Shown piece by piece: positions 45,070 to 56,314 of a stretch of 64,000 nucleotides of DNA (position 1 is the first letter of the stretch; each line of letters begins with the position of its first letter). The DNA is from Stenogyne calaminthoides (taxonomy: Eukaryota; Streptophyta; Magnoliopsida; Lamiales; Lamiaceae). The notes under the pieces were generated by a model, which made no database searches, had not been told where the DNA came from, and saw only the letters and a list, made by a program, of their open reading frames with translations. The position numbers and the translations under genes are program-made. The stretch spans positions 20,371,554 through 20,435,553 of the forward strand of contig JBBCBC010000024.1 of the NCBI GenBank assembly GCA_037126765.1, given 5' to 3'.

Positions 45070-46151
45070 TTCAGGATAGAAAATTTATTCCACGGAAATC
45101 GATAGTTACACTCTAACGAATTCCATAAAGAGAAATCATAAATGTACTGTAAATAAAATCCAAAATAAAAGATTTGACTTCAATATATAGAAAAATTCAA
45201 TTTTCAAAGTAGGTAAACCCGGTTTTCCAAATTATCAATTCTATATTGACTTTCTCTATTGGAAACTCATTTTCAAGCGTAGGAAAACTCCTTTTCATTA
45301 GTTACAATTCTCCTCACATTCTAAGTATGGGATTTTTATTTAAAGGGTCTGGTCAACATAAAATCTCATTTAAAAAGCCTCACTTCATAATTTTTTGTTT
45401 AAATGACCCTCTTTTTAAAATATAGGGCTTTGTGTAATTGTGATATTTAGCTGGCTTTTATTTAGATAATATATAAATTTAGGGTTTTCTCGTCAAAGAG
45501 TAACAATTATGTTTCTGTAGTTTTTTTCACGCCATTTTCTTCACGTTTTGACGCCCTTTTCTACCGCCTCTTCTTTTCATTTCTTCTTGACCAAGAATGA
45601 TGATTCATCTTCTCAAATATACGTTGATAGATACAAGATTATTGTGCAACTCCATGATCTCCATTATTGAGGTGATATTTCTTTTTTTTATTAGTGTTTT
45701 GATGGTTTTCTTGTTATTCTGTTGGCTATATAAATCATAGTAGTTTTCTGCTTAGTTGCTCAATCACCTTATAGCTTGTGCTAATAAGGAGTAATTTGCG
45801 AAATATTAATTATAGCTTGTGCTAATAAAGAGTAGAAAGCAAGTAAAATATTCAATGGCCCGTCCTAATAATTAGGAAATACTATTGCTCGTGCTAATAG
45901 GTGCTCAATCACCAATGTTTTGTAATTTGTTGGACAAGTCAAAGTACCTTATCTAGAAACAAATGTATTCTTAAAGAAAGGTTGATATTTCAACATGTGA
46001 TCAGTACATGCTTCAAAGGATAATAATTGAGTTTGGATAAATGGTGTAGTCATTTAGCAGCGCAATATCTGAGCCCGATATTAGTTCGTTAGGCTTTTTC
46101 CTTTTTGTGTCTGAATTATTTGTTAATTCATAGTATAACAATTTCTGTTGC
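45070..46151. other. AT-rich spacer
   Basis: No gene recognised. A TATAGCTTGTGCTAATAA phrase is repeated at about 45771 and 45813. Confidence 0.45.
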
Positions 46152-46160
46152 AATTAATTA

Positions 46161-46468
46161 GAGTAAAATTCATTTTTTGTTCCAGGGGACACGGTACCTC
46201 ACGTTTTTTATCCAAACACTCACCACTTTGGTCCCAAAATCATGTTTTAATGCAGTTTTGGTCCCACCGTTACATTTTCCGTTAAAGTCAGCTGCAGTTT
46301 TGATCCTACAAGATAAGGTTTGGACCAAAAGTGCAGTTGGACTTAACAAATTACATAACGGAAGGATCAAACTTGCATGAAAAAATTCTCACGGGACCAA
46401 AGTGGTGAGTATTGGGATCAAAATTGTGAAGTCCCGTGTCCTGTGGGACAAAAAATGAATTTTATTCC
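46161..46468. mobile_element. Mutator-type MITE (308 bp)
   Basis: GAGTAAAATTCATTTTTTGT at the left; the right end on the minus strand reads GGAATAAAATTCATTTTTTG. AATTAATTA flanks both sides (46152-46160, 46469-46477), the 9-bp duplication typical of Mutator elements. The interior is also largely foldback (TTTGGTCCCA / GGGACCAAAG), giving two complementary short frames with no function. Confidence 0.9.
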
Positions 46469-46477
46469 AATTAATTA

Positions 46478-47335
46478 TCTCGTAACTTTTATCCAAACTA
46501 AAATAACAATTGTCAAAATGATCATTAACGCATATATACCTAGCCAAGTAACAACTGAAACAACACAAATACCAACATAAAATTTGATAATGCATTTAGT
46601 GATGCAATTTTAGAATGCACAACGTTACTATTTTTTTTTTTTTGTTAATGCAGTTATGTCTCCTGCCGATAATTGTGGATATAACAGTTTGTTATGACGT
46701 AATTTTTGAAGAGAAAGCATTGATGGATAGACGTGGAAGCATAGAGGGATTGGTCAAGCAAGTTCAATACAACTTCTCATTTCTAAAACTATTTTGTATG
46801 TAGAGCTATATTAAAAAGTTTGAGAATCATTACGCATCGACACTAGGTTTTATAAAATGGAGTTTGCAGCACTTGTTCCTTGAATGTGTAATGTCCCAAT
46901 CCCACAACGAAAATTGATTGTGACAACAATGTGTTGTGGTACATACTTGTATAGGTTGCCAAATGAATGATAAATCATATTTTGCAAACATTGTTGTTGA
47001 GTTGTATAAATTTGATCAAGATCATAGTATCCCTTGCACCTATTTATCTTGTTATTTTAAAATGAGAAATTTAATTCCTATTTTATTTTAATTGTGTCAT
47101 GATGTTATATTGCAGTGTACGCTACTTTCGTGACGATGCAGAAATATTTTCTGCATATAAGATCATTTTAGATAAAATTCTTTTTTATTGGTAAATATTC
47201 AGCCATGATCTATACATGTTTGGAAAGTCCTATCAATCTGGTTTCTAATGCTTCAAACAGAGAGTCGTTTGGATTTTTCTAAAAGAAGTTCTGTCACTTT
47301 TACTACAAGGCGGCGGACTACGGAAAATCTGCCCA
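46478..47335. other. Spacer with fragments shared with the right flank of Copia D
   Basis: GACACTAGGTTTTATAAAAT followed by GGAGTTTGCAGCACTTGTTC at 46838-46886 recurs at 58287-58324. The stretch AGTTCTGTCACTTTTACTAC and GGCGGACTAC at 47287-47330 is similar to 58213-58240. These look like pieces of an older LTR-type repeat. The right end holds CATGG, the duplication of Copia D. Confidence 0.5.
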
Positions 47336-47340
47336 CATGG

Positions 47341-49182
47341 TGTTGGGGAATAAGTTGCACGGATCTATTCGGGATGAATATTTAAATACAAATTTAATTC
47401 TTATAATTATTACTAGCATGAATTAATCCTATATTAATTCAAATAATAATCTAACAACAAATCATGCATATAATCAATTCACGTAAAACCTACGCATGCG
47501 GAATTTCTACGAGTTTACGTGAACATACCTCTCGGGACGGCAATGGTCTTGTTGATTAGACTCACCAAAAGAACTTCCCAAGTATTCCCTTAATCCTTGC
47601 TCGACAATCCGGTGGAAGGATACTCGCGAACAATTAACAAAAGGAAAAAAATAAACTTTGTTGCACCACTTTCATGGATTTGCTAATTTTTCCAGCACAT
47701 GGAATTGTACTTGGGAATGAAAGAGTCATCCCCTATTTATAGAGCATAGGTGGTCGAAATTTTGGGCAAAAAATAATGTGGGAAAATCTTTTCTTGATAT
47801 CCAAGAAATCTTGAATATATCTCCTATATTCTTTTTCCCATAATTATAATATTCCACAAAATCCCACATACTCTTTGTTATGGGATATTTTCGAAAATTA
47901 TAGGCAAGATTCCAAGATTTGGATCTTCTTGAATTTATGAGATATTCTTGTATTTCAAGAAATACATATCTTCCATAATATCTTTTCAAGAAAATCAAGA
48001 AAATCTTTCTTGCCCTTTATATTTCAAAAATTTCGAAATTATCTTCATGAATAACCAAGTGGGAGATTTCTTGAATTTAATGAGATAATCTTGTATTCCA
48101 AGAATACATATCTTCATTCCATAACAAAATTCAAAGAAAATCTTTCTCCCCTTTTATCCATAAATTTCGAAAATAATGAGGAAAAATAAGCAACAATATT
48201 TATTTTATTTTAAACACCTTTTTCAGTTATTGGACTATATGTTGGGCTACTTAGGGGGCCTTTAGGAGAATTAAGATTGGACCTTCCAATGGACCTTGAA
48301 TTATCAATATTGAGCCACAATATTATTCAAGCCCATAAATATTAATTAATCCCACTACATAATTAATATTGCACTATCCATCTTAACCCATATTACAGTC
48401 AATATGGCTCCCGGTTATTATTTTCCGTGTTTAAGATTATCTAGCCCATTAATTAATTCAAGCCACTGAAATAACTTTCCGTTAATTAATATCTTTTGTC
48501 CTTGGTCAAGGAACGGTTCAACATTATTATCCATACCGGAAACTAATTCCACTTGCAAGATTTGGTATGATAAAGCTTATGAACCTCCCAAGGGGGCAAA
48601 TCGAACAAGCGTACTTGCACACGATTCTTCGTATTAAATCTTAGCAATCACATGTGACCAATAATATTGTCCAAGATAAAAAGTATTGAATCTCGTTGAT
48701 TCTCTACCCATGATAAGTCAAAACAATAGTTACCAACCACACGTGATCCTATTTAAAGAACGAAGATTAAGAAATAACGAACCACTGAGGTCTAATTCTT
48801 CCTTGTTCAGTTCTGAAGAATTTGTCCTCCTGTAGGTCCTATTCAGTGCATCAGTCATGCACTAGTGTAATCTCTTGGTCAAGACAAGTCAATCTGGGCC
48901 TTACACTTCAACCTTTCACGATAGATTGTTCATTTCCATCTAGGTCGTGAATGGTGTACTTTTAGTTACAAGGGACTGTTAATTTAATCTTCTGTGAGCT
49001 GGTATCACTAAATTAACTACAATGTAACACGTACTATTTATTGAATAGTTATGCAGTAAATATATGTAACATTCGATGATATTTAAAGCATCAGTGATAA
49101 ACAATTTATTTCAGTAAATAAGTCTGAAATTCAGTTTTGATTATACAAAGTAAAAAGCATACTTTCCAGTATAATCCCAACA
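47341..49182 (-). repeat. 3' LTR of Copia D
   Basis: TGTTGGGGAATAAG to ATAATCCCAACA. It has the same length as the other LTR, differing by scattered single bases. TATA element on the minus strand at 47732-47741. Confidence 0.97.
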
Positions 49183-49193
49183 ATCTCCCACTT
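49183..49193 (-). other. Polypurine tract of Copia D
   Basis: The minus strand reads AAGTGGGAGAT directly before the LTR start TGTTGGGATTATAC. Confidence 0.85.
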
Positions 49194-49262
49194 ATACTCA
49201 AAGTCTGCTTTTAAGTATACTACAACATGTCTCGTGTAGTTCCTAATACGTGACATCTAATG

Positions 49263-49526
49263 TCACCTACACGAACCTAATAATTTCTCCCACTTATACT
49301 CAAAGCAGATTAGCGGCGGTCTTGACACCCATTCCTTCCACATGTCTCTCGAATGTATTCGAGGCGGACCCTTTGTGAATGGATCTGCTGGGTTGTCTTC
49401 GACGCTATCTTTGCCACATCTATATCTCCTCTCTAACGATTTCTCGTATAAGATGGTATTTCCTTTCAATGTGTTTGCTTTGGCCTTGTGGGCTCTTGGT
49501 TCCCTTGAATTTGCAATCGCTTTCAA
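49263..49526 (-). pseudogene. Copia D RNase H C-terminal end
   Basis: The frame carries DSVEDNPADPFTKGPP, the conserved Copia polyprotein end (DNPADPFTK). It overlaps the end of the 49420-50334 frame and is reached from it by a frameshift near 49430-49500. The stop precedes the PPT by about 70 bp. Confidence 0.8.
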
Positions 49527-50334
49527 ACATTGTCACAATAAATGCGATGATTGTCTTTGGGCAAATTTTAACTACGCCCAAGTCCACTAGAAAGTTCTTG
49601 AGCCAAACCGCTTCTTTTCGTTTGCCCATAGCGATTACATATTCGGTTTCCATGGTAGAATCTGCGATGCATTTCTGCTTAACGCTTCTCCATGTCACGG
49701 CTCCTTCCCCCATGCAAAACACACTACCGGAGGTAGATTTTTTGGAGTCTATGTCTGATTGGAAATTCGAGTCCGTGTAGCCGATGGGGATTAGACTATC
49801 TGACTGATAAATTAACATTCTATCCCGAGTTCTTTTCAGATACTTCAGAATATTTTTAACTGCCGTCCAATGTTCTTTCCCCGGGTTACTTTGATATCTT
49901 GCCACCATGCCTACGGCAAAGCAGATATCCGGTCTCGTACATAGCATTGCATACATAAGGCTCCCGACAGCCGAAGCATAAGGAATGTCTTTCATGTCAT
50001 CTATCTCCTTTTGCGTCTTAGGGCACATTTTCTTGGACAGATGGATTCCATGTCTGAAAGGTACGAAGCCTTTCTTGGAATCTTGCATGCTGAATCGTTT
50101 CAAGACAATGTCTATGTATGAAGCTTGCGATAAGCCTATCATCCTTTTCTTGCGATCTCGAGTGATCTTGATCCCAAGGATGTGTGCGGCTTCCCCTAAG
50201 TCCTTCATATCAAACGGTTTTGAAAGCCATGCTCTTACGTTTGATAACACCTTTACATCGTTCCCTATGATCAGAATGTCATCTACGTATAGTACTAAGA
50301 ATACTAATGCAGTTTCGACACGCTTTTTGTACAC
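49420..50334 (-). CDS. Copia D reverse transcriptase C-terminus and RNase H
   Basis: 304-residue frame. YVDDILIIGND at residues 17-27 is the RT active site, followed by MKDLGEAAHILGIKI, LSQASYIDIVLKRF, and YASAVGSLMYAMLCTRPDI near 120-140. RNase H follows: YTDSNFQSDIDSKKSTSGS (about 190-210, Copia form usually ADYAGD), CIADSTMETEYVIAM with the catalytic Glu, and SKHIERKYHLIREI near the end. The true frame enters from upstream across a stop (a TAG at about 50348-50350), so the initial Met shown is internal. RT copies the element RNA and RNase H removes the template. It is not functional as it stands. Confidence 0.9.
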   Translation of the reverse strand: MYKKRVETALVFLVLYVDDILIIGNDVKVLSNVRAWLSKPFDMKDLGEAAHILGIKITRDRKKRMIGLSQASYIDIVLKRFSMQDSKKGFVPFRHGIHLSKKMCPKTQKEIDDMKDIPYASAVGSLMYAMLCTRPDICFAVGMVARYQSNPGKEHWTAVKNILKYLKRTRDRMLIYQSDSLIPIGYTDSNFQSDIDSKKSTSGSVFCMGEGAVTWRSVKQKCIADSTMETEYVIAMGKRKEAVWLKNFLVDLGVVKICPKTIIAFIVTMFESDCKFKGTKSPQGQSKHIERKYHLIREIVREEI

Positions 50335-50730
50335 ACAACTTTCGAACTAGTTTTGATAAAACCCATAAGACTTTATAACATGATCAAAACATTGGTTCCA
50401 AGCTCTGGATGCCTGTTTGAGTCCGTATATGGACTTCATGAGCTTACAAACTAGGTATTCTTGGCATTTTTCAATGAAGCCTTGGGGTTGTTACATATAG
50501 ATCTCTTCATCAAGACTTCTGTTAGGGAAAGCTGTCTTGACATCCATTTGCCAGATTTCAAAGTCGAGTTGCGCAGCAATCGATAAGAGAATACGAATGG
50601 ACTTGAGCATGGCTACGGGCGAAAAAGTTTCCTCATAATCGATCCCTTCTTTCTGAGTATAACCTTTCGCCACGAGTCTTGCCTTGAAGGTTTCCACCTT
50701 CCCGTCCGGTCCTCTTTTTCTCTTATACAC
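50335..50730 (-). pseudogene. Copia D reverse transcriptase N-terminal part
   Basis: The frame 50491-50730 carries KARLVAKGYTQKEGIDYEET, FSPVAMLKSIRILLSIAA and WQMDVKTAFPN, the Copia RT fingers/palm with the first catalytic Asp in MDVKTAF. Then a TAA (50488-50490) interrupts, after which EYLVCKLMKSIYGLKQASRA continues in the same frame to the TAG near 50348. Both stops are single-codon breaks in one frame with the YVDD segment. Confidence 0.88.
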
Positions 50731-50883
50731 CTACTTGCAACCAATGGGTTTGACCCCATTAAGTGGTTCGACTAGCTCTCACACTCTGTTATGAAACATA
50801 GAACCCATTTCGGCTTTCATTGCTGTTTGCCAAGAATCTGCATCCTTGTCTTGGATTGCCTCGTCATATGTCCATGGGTCCGA

Positions 50884-51366
50884 TTAAATCTTGTCCCTAA
50901 TCAAGTCCGAGGACTCTCCTATTCCCATGAATCTCTCGGGCTGTTTCACAACCCTCCCACTACGACGAGGTTTCGGTTGTGTAAGTGTGTCGTTTGGTAT
51001 GTTATCTAGTACAATTTGGATTGAGGTTAGCCCCCTTAGCTTATTTAAGGTAATCTCACTTCTGGGTCTTCTTTCGTTCATATAGTCTTCTTCCAAAAAT
51101 CTAAAGTGGGTGCTTATTACCACCTTTTGATCTTCAGGACCATAGAACATACACCCTTTTGTTCCCTCGGGGTATCCCACAACCAACCTTAATTCTGATC
51201 GAGGATCCAATTTACCGGCTTCCTTGTCCAACACGTAGGCCGGACACCCCCAAATCCTCATGTGTCTCAAACTAGGCTTGCGTCCGGTCCACAATTCTTT
51301 GGGAGTTTTTGGGAACCTATTTGGATGGCACCAAGTTGAGAATGTAGGCTGCTGTTTCCAAGGCAT
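50884..51366 (-). pseudogene. Copia D integrase C-terminus and linker
   Basis: The real part runs from about 51335 downwards: PKTPKELWTGRKPSLRHMRI, WGCPAYVLDKEAGKLDPRSE, LVGYPEGTKGCMFY-like sequence (here VVGYPEGTKGCMFYG) and FRFLEEDYMNERRPRSE, then an RSGRVVKQPERFMG linker. It joins the integrase core by a frameshift. Compared with copy A, this copy has one extra A (minus strand) in the run at 51304-51309 and a TCG-to-TAG change at 51317-51319. Confidence 0.88.
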
Positions 51367-52006
51367 GACCCCAGAACGACTTGGGAAGATCCGTATAACT
51401 CATCATAGATCTAACCATTTCCAAAAGAGTTCTGTTTCTTCGCTCTTCAACCCCGTTTTGTTGAGGGGTTCCGGGTGCAGTTAGCTGGGATGCAATCCCT
51501 TCATCAGATAAGTAGTTCAAAAACTCATCGCTGAGGTTTTCGCCTCCACGATCGGATCGTAGAGACTTGATACGTTTTTCCCTATGATTCTCTGCTTGAG
51601 CCTTAAATTCTTTGAATTTCTCAAAAGTCTCAGATTCATGCTTCATATGGAAAATATAACCGTACCTTGAGTAGTCATCAATAAAAGTGACGAAATATTC
51701 ATAACCTCCTCTTGCTTTGGTTGACATTGGACCACATACATCTGTGTGAACGATTTCTAACACTTGTTTGGCTCTATTCCCCTTGGCTCCGAATGCCCTC
51801 TTGATCATTTTACCCTCCAAACATGATTCGCAGGTTGGAATAGGTTCAACTTGGAGAAACTCCAGTGAACCGTCTTTCACCAACCTTTGGATCCTCTTTG
51901 GATTTATATGTCCCAATCTTAGATGCCATAGAAGTGTCTCGTTCACGTTTTCTTTTGTCTGAAACAGTTGATGTGTTATAGGATACATTTCGTGAGTGGT
52001 GTGCAC
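51317..52006 (-). CDS. Copia D GAG-pre-integrase and integrase core
   Basis: 229-residue frame. The pre-integrase segment LWHLRLGHINPKRIQRLVKD and CESCLEGKMIKRAF provide the HHCC finger at residues about 28-70. Catalytic residues are in IVHTDVCGPMSTKARGG (Asp), KSLRSDRGGENLSDEF (Asp) and PQQNGVEERRNRTLLEMVRS (Glu), so the triad is complete. Ends VPSK followed by a TAG that copy A lacks. The enzyme would insert the cDNA in the genome. The N-terminal Met shown is internal; upstream is the broken protease. Confidence 0.9.
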   Translation of the reverse strand: MHTTHEMYPITHQLFQTKENVNETLLWHLRLGHINPKRIQRLVKDGSLEFLQVEPIPTCESCLEGKMIKRAFGAKGNRAKQVLEIVHTDVCGPMSTKARGGYEYFVTFIDDYSRYGYIFHMKHESETFEKFKEFKAQAENHREKRIKSLRSDRGGENLSDEFLNYLSDEGIASQLTAPGTPQQNGVEERRNRTLLEMVRSMMSYTDLPKSFWGHALETAAYILNLVPSK

Positions 52007-52380
52007 AGTTAATTGTATAGAGATTTTCCATCAATGTTCCGTAACAGATACACTCATCATTTCAAGAAATGATGTCATTCTTATTAGAAGAAACTTAGTG
52101 TCCTTTAATCAAATTTTAGAAACTGGAAGTGAATTCTTTACAAAACTGGGAACATAAAGATAATCTCAAAAAAATGTCATCTTTAAAAGACAGGTGCACT
52201 TCTCCCACTGCTTTAACCACTACTCATGTAGCATTGCAATATCTGCTACTTGCGTAGTATTGCACTAATCGTTACTATCGTAGCATTGTAATATCTGCCA
52301 CTTACGTAGCATTGCAATAATTGCTACTTTCGTAACGTCGCCCAGTGTGATGAGGATCTCACTCCCACTAAGTTGCCGGA

Positions 52381-52596
52381 TCAGTTTGAACCCGTGAAGC
52401 AAACATGATTAGTGGATCTCGTATAAACCACCCACGAATGAGAAGTATACGCCGCTAAACAAGTTTCAACAACTAGTGCGTGAGAATTACCTTTCTTTCC
52501 GTCCCTTTTAGGGTTCGAACAGGCAAACCTCCCTTGTCCTCTTTCACCGCAGTTTAAGCACTTCCTCTTTGGATTTTTCCTTGACACCACAAGCAT
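52381..52596 (-). pseudogene. Copia D zinc knuckle and protease start
   Basis: CLNCGERGQGRFACSNPKR is a CCHC knuckle with its His changed (usual CxxCxxxGHxxxxC; here GQGRFAC). It is followed by SWVVYTRSTNHVC, the Copia protease active site, normally WxxDTGATxHV, here with Asp changed to Tyr and Gly to Arg. The protease catalytic residue is therefore lost as well as the frame. Confidence 0.85.
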
Positions 52597-53077
52597 TCCT
52601 CATCTTACCATTGCCCTTGGCAACAGTTGAGTTTTATTGCTTATGGCTTTTGGTCCTCTTCTTTTTCTTGCCTTCCCTTGGCCTAGAAAATGAAGACTTA
52701 CCACTTGCCGTTAAAGCTTGAGTTTGGTGCCCCATTAATATCTTTGCATAGACCAAAGCTTGCAACAAATCAGCTAGCGAGGCCAAAATGCTCAGAAACT
52801 TTTGGGCAGAGAGTGAAATACCAAATTCATCTGAGTCTTCAGATTATAATTTGCACTCAGAATCTCAAGTTTGTTCAGATGGGCCATCTATTTTGAGGAC
52901 GTAATCCCTTACGGGTTTGCCCTCCACCATTTTCAGCGACGACATCTCTCGCAAGGTGATCTGACGAGTCCTGCATTTTTGACTTGTCAGTTGGCTCATC
53001 TGATTTTGGTGTGTCAAGAATCCACTTGTGCTTTTGTGCAGTTAGGACAATTATACTTTTTCGTTTCCAATCAATAT
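52597..53077 (-). pseudogene. Copia D gag fragment, downstream of the solo LTR
   Basis: The frame ending at 52875 reads NNIDWKRKSIIVLTAQKHKW, a gag N-terminal signature equal to NYIDWKRK in copy A. The rest of gag toward 52600 is frameshifted. The solo LTR at 53078 cuts the gene just upstream. Confidence 0.8.
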
Positions 53078-54669
53078 TGTTGGGATATTTTAGTTTTGAT
53101 GAATTATGCCAAAACATTATCAACCTGTGTTATTGAAGCTGATTTACGATATAGTTGAGTTGAGGGAACGAGAGAACAGATTGAGGGGAACTCACGGAAT
53201 CGGGGCGTGGATCGATCAAGATCGACGAGGTCAGCAGACAAGAATGATCGAGATCAGATGAGTTAGAAGAGTTCCGAGTTAACTGATGAGCTGTGCAAAA
53301 TCAGAAGAGGAGAAAAGCTAAGCCGGTGCGATCGAAAAATCGGATGATCGGATGACTGATCGATAACCGAAACAGATTTAGTTGATCGATGATCGGAAGA
53401 ACGGTCGAGTGATCGAAAAAAAATCGACGACGAAGATCGGAAGACAAGGTTGCGATCGAAAGACGAAGCAGATAAGATCGACGAGATCGACGTGATCGAG
53501 ATCGATATATGAAGATGTCACAGATGATCAAGATCGACGCGTGATCGAGATCGGATGTGCTAACCCGATATGCTAAACCTAATGTCTTGACTGATGCTAT
53601 CCCGAGATGTTGATCTCGAAGATATGTTGATCCGATCGGTCGAAATTTGATCGACGAAAAAAGAAGAAGTCGATAGCTTTGAGTCAAAGTAACTGAAGGT
53701 CGATGTCTCGATTTGAGAACTCAACTCGGCCACTGAGTGTCGATGATGCCTCGATCGACAAGGTCCGGCCAAGAGAAGTCACCAAGGCTCGAGAAACTCA
53801 AGGCTCGCCAGAGAAACCTCAAGGCTCGAGAGATCCCAATGGTTCCAAGGCGAGAATCTCGAGGAATATAGCCGTTGAATCACCGGCGTGGACCAATGAA
53901 AGGAAGACAACCACTGGAAAAGTCAGAGAACCCTACAGAGAATAGTATGGATTTGAATGTGATTCTCTCCAACGGTAACATTCAAATCCACACTATAAAT
54001 ACAAGTTCTTCCTTCATTATCAAGTGTGGAGAAGATGCAAAAGATGCTACAGAGCCAAGAGCCTTATATTCAAGCATTCCCACCATAGAACACAGAGCAA
54101 GAAATACACGCATATATTCAAAGTGTTCTACCCTAGATCTAAGCACAAATGCTACATCCTAAGCTTAGAGAGATTTTCCCATCCTTAGCATTGAGGCTAA
54201 AAAAATGTAAGGGAAAATTTCACCCTAGTTGGAAACCAAACAATCTTATACCCAAACCAGTTGGTCGGATAAGTTTGTAGGTGAGTGTGAACTCGGTAAA
54301 CATCTAGCAATCCCGAAAGGGAGGGTAGGCAATCCCGAGAGGGTGATAAGTCCCGTTTGAGTGTGAACTCGGTAAACATCTGTTGGGTGTTGGACTAACA
54401 CGTTAAACTAAGTCCAGTTGGTTAAGTAGGTGCCCCTGATGATAAGGAAGAGTGGATGTAGGAGTTGGACTCCGAACCACTATAAATTGTTGTGTTGTTT
54501 ACTGCTTTATGTTTACTTGTCATATGCATTCTATTATAAGCAAAACAACACACATCGCTCTTAAAACGCAAAAATTGGAAACACTCTGCCCTCACCCCTG
54601 TTTTATATGCATCACTTTCAAAATGTTTACTTCCGCACGCGCAAAATGGGTTTTTCACCGGGACCATCA
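53078..54669 (+). mobile_element. Sirevirus-like solo LTR inserted in Copia D (1592 bp)
   Basis: TGTTGGGATATTTTAG at the left and CACCGGGACCATCA at the right, flanked by AATAT on both sides (53073-53077 and 54670-54674). Copy A lacks it, giving an empty-site sequence at about 2328-2345. A TATAAATA at 53994 sets plus orientation. Ends resemble the LTR of element E (TGTTGGGAG...CACCGGGACCAACA on the minus strand). The 53200-53560 interior is dense in GATCGA motifs, and GTGTGAACTCGGTAAACATC occurs twice (54288, 54360). Confidence 0.9.
53994..54001 (+). promoter_or_regulatory. TATA box of the solo LTR
   Basis: TATAAATA preceded by CCACAC, 917 bp into the LTR. The location agrees with an LTR promoter. 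Confidence 0.55.
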
Positions 54670-56299
54670 AATATAGTTTCCATACATATTGTATTGACTT
54701 AAAGTATATTACCAGTGGATTAAAAGGTTACGACATGCTGAACTGAAATAAATAACTATATGCATAAGCACAAGTATATCACAAGGTTCGATCACATGCA
54801 TCATATTAAAATCTCAAAAAAAATATGAACATGTATCGATAACATCTCAAAAACAGTTTAAATAAGCCACGTGGGGTGGGTCATTATTTAAACACATTCA
54901 AAGCGAGTTACAAAAAGGAACAATTACAAACCTTTAATATCCAGATTAATAGTTGGCTCCCCCCTTGACCAATATAAAATTGACCCCGGGGACTTGAGGG
55001 GAAGTATATGCATATCAATTTTATACCTAAGTAATAACCATGATTAAATACTGGATTATTATTTCAGTATTGAACGAGCCTCTTGGGGAGGGTCATCGCC
55101 GCCACTAGTAATAATCCACAATCATCCATTTGGAATTCATTCATGTGAAAGCTAACTTTTTGACCGTCCCGTAGGGGAATTTCTCCAAAAGAATTCACAA
55201 ATAAATAAATCATGGAGGTCAAAATTAATTCAATTTTATTATCCTAATAAAATTGTCAATTAATTATTTAAACATACTTAGTAATTTTTTTTTTTTTGAG
55301 GTGAGATTTTTCATTGGGCAACTCTCATGCAAACACATTTAAACAAATTAAATAAAGCATAAGATAACCTGAATAATAAATCAAGCAAAGCGAAAAAATA
55401 AACATATTGGGCACAAATTATCCAATTGTCATGGTTTGATTTTTCTTTGCTTGATTTTGAAGAAACGCCGTCTTGAATTTCTCCAACTCGATCGTCTCAA
55501 AAAAAAGAACTCCGTCTCGAACGCCACGCCCAGTAGCTTCGCACCGATGCACGCTCGCATCCACCGCCCCTTAACCCGAAACAACATACGCCGTCGTCTT
55601 GGCCAGCACAGACGCGCATCGCCAGCCCGCTTCGGTGACCTCGGCGGCGTCGCCCGCGTCGTCTAAGTCTAAAGCAAACCTCGGCGAGGCGGCAGCGTAC
55701 CAGCGTATCCGACGCTGCATCGCCGTATCGCGCGATTCACACGCCGCCCGCCGTTGAACTGAACTGGCGCAGCGCCCGCCTCCCTCCGCCTCCGTCGTCT
55801 TCCTTCTCCCGCCGCAGCGCCACTTGCGCCCTAAGCGCCCGCCTATCTTGTGGCGGCACGATCTCGCGCGCTCGGCCTGCCTCGCCCCATGCCGTGCGTG
55901 CCCTACGCACGTCCGGTCAAGGCTTGCCTCCCTTAGCGTTTTAAGCGCGCGCCACCCACGCCCGGTTATGAATTTTATCCTTTAATTCTTCGTCTCCGCC
56001 TCCGTTTCCGATCCGGTTATAATTTATTTACAAAAAATAAATAAACCTTGATCTAGACTAGTCTATTACATTGATCAAATCAAACAAATCCTAATCTACT
56101 TGTGGATTTTCTCACGAGGCAAAACGAATCCGAACGAATCGAATTAAAAACCACAATTTATATGCATGCATAAATAAACACATTAAATTCCATGACAAAT
56201 GGATACCTGCAAAACAGATCTAGCAATTCTACTATCCAATTTCAAATTTAATGACAACGAATTAAATTACAATTTAAAAAATTCAGAACCCGAAACCGA
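54670..56299 (-). other. Copia D leader with GC-rich island
   Basis: Corresponds to 2347-3906 of copy A. The AT-rich parts align well (for example the CATATTGGGCACAAATTATCC region), whereas the GC-rich island at about 55490-55975 has diverged much more and shares only composition and short motifs (CGTCTCGAACGCCACGCC). No gene recognised. Confidence 0.6.
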
Positions 56300-56312
56300 G
56301 GCTCTGATACCA
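56300..56312 (-). other. Primer-binding site of Copia D
   Basis: The minus strand reads TGGTATCAGAGCC, complementary to the initiator tRNA-Met 3' end, two bases from the LTR. Confidence 0.9.
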
Positions 56313-56314
56313 GT

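Noticed and set aside
46177..46595. Complementary short frames near 46.2-46.6 kb
   Set aside because: They arise from the foldback structure of the Mutator-type MITE.
47726..47998. 90-residue minus-strand frame repeated at 56700-56972 and 4320-4586
   Set aside because: It is conserved only because it lies in the three related Copia LTRs, downstream of the TATA element; there is no protein-like constraint or motif visible.
53301..53772. Arg/Ser-rich minus-strand frames in the solo LTR
   Set aside because: They translate the GATCGA-dense tract; codons are monotonous and there is no motif.
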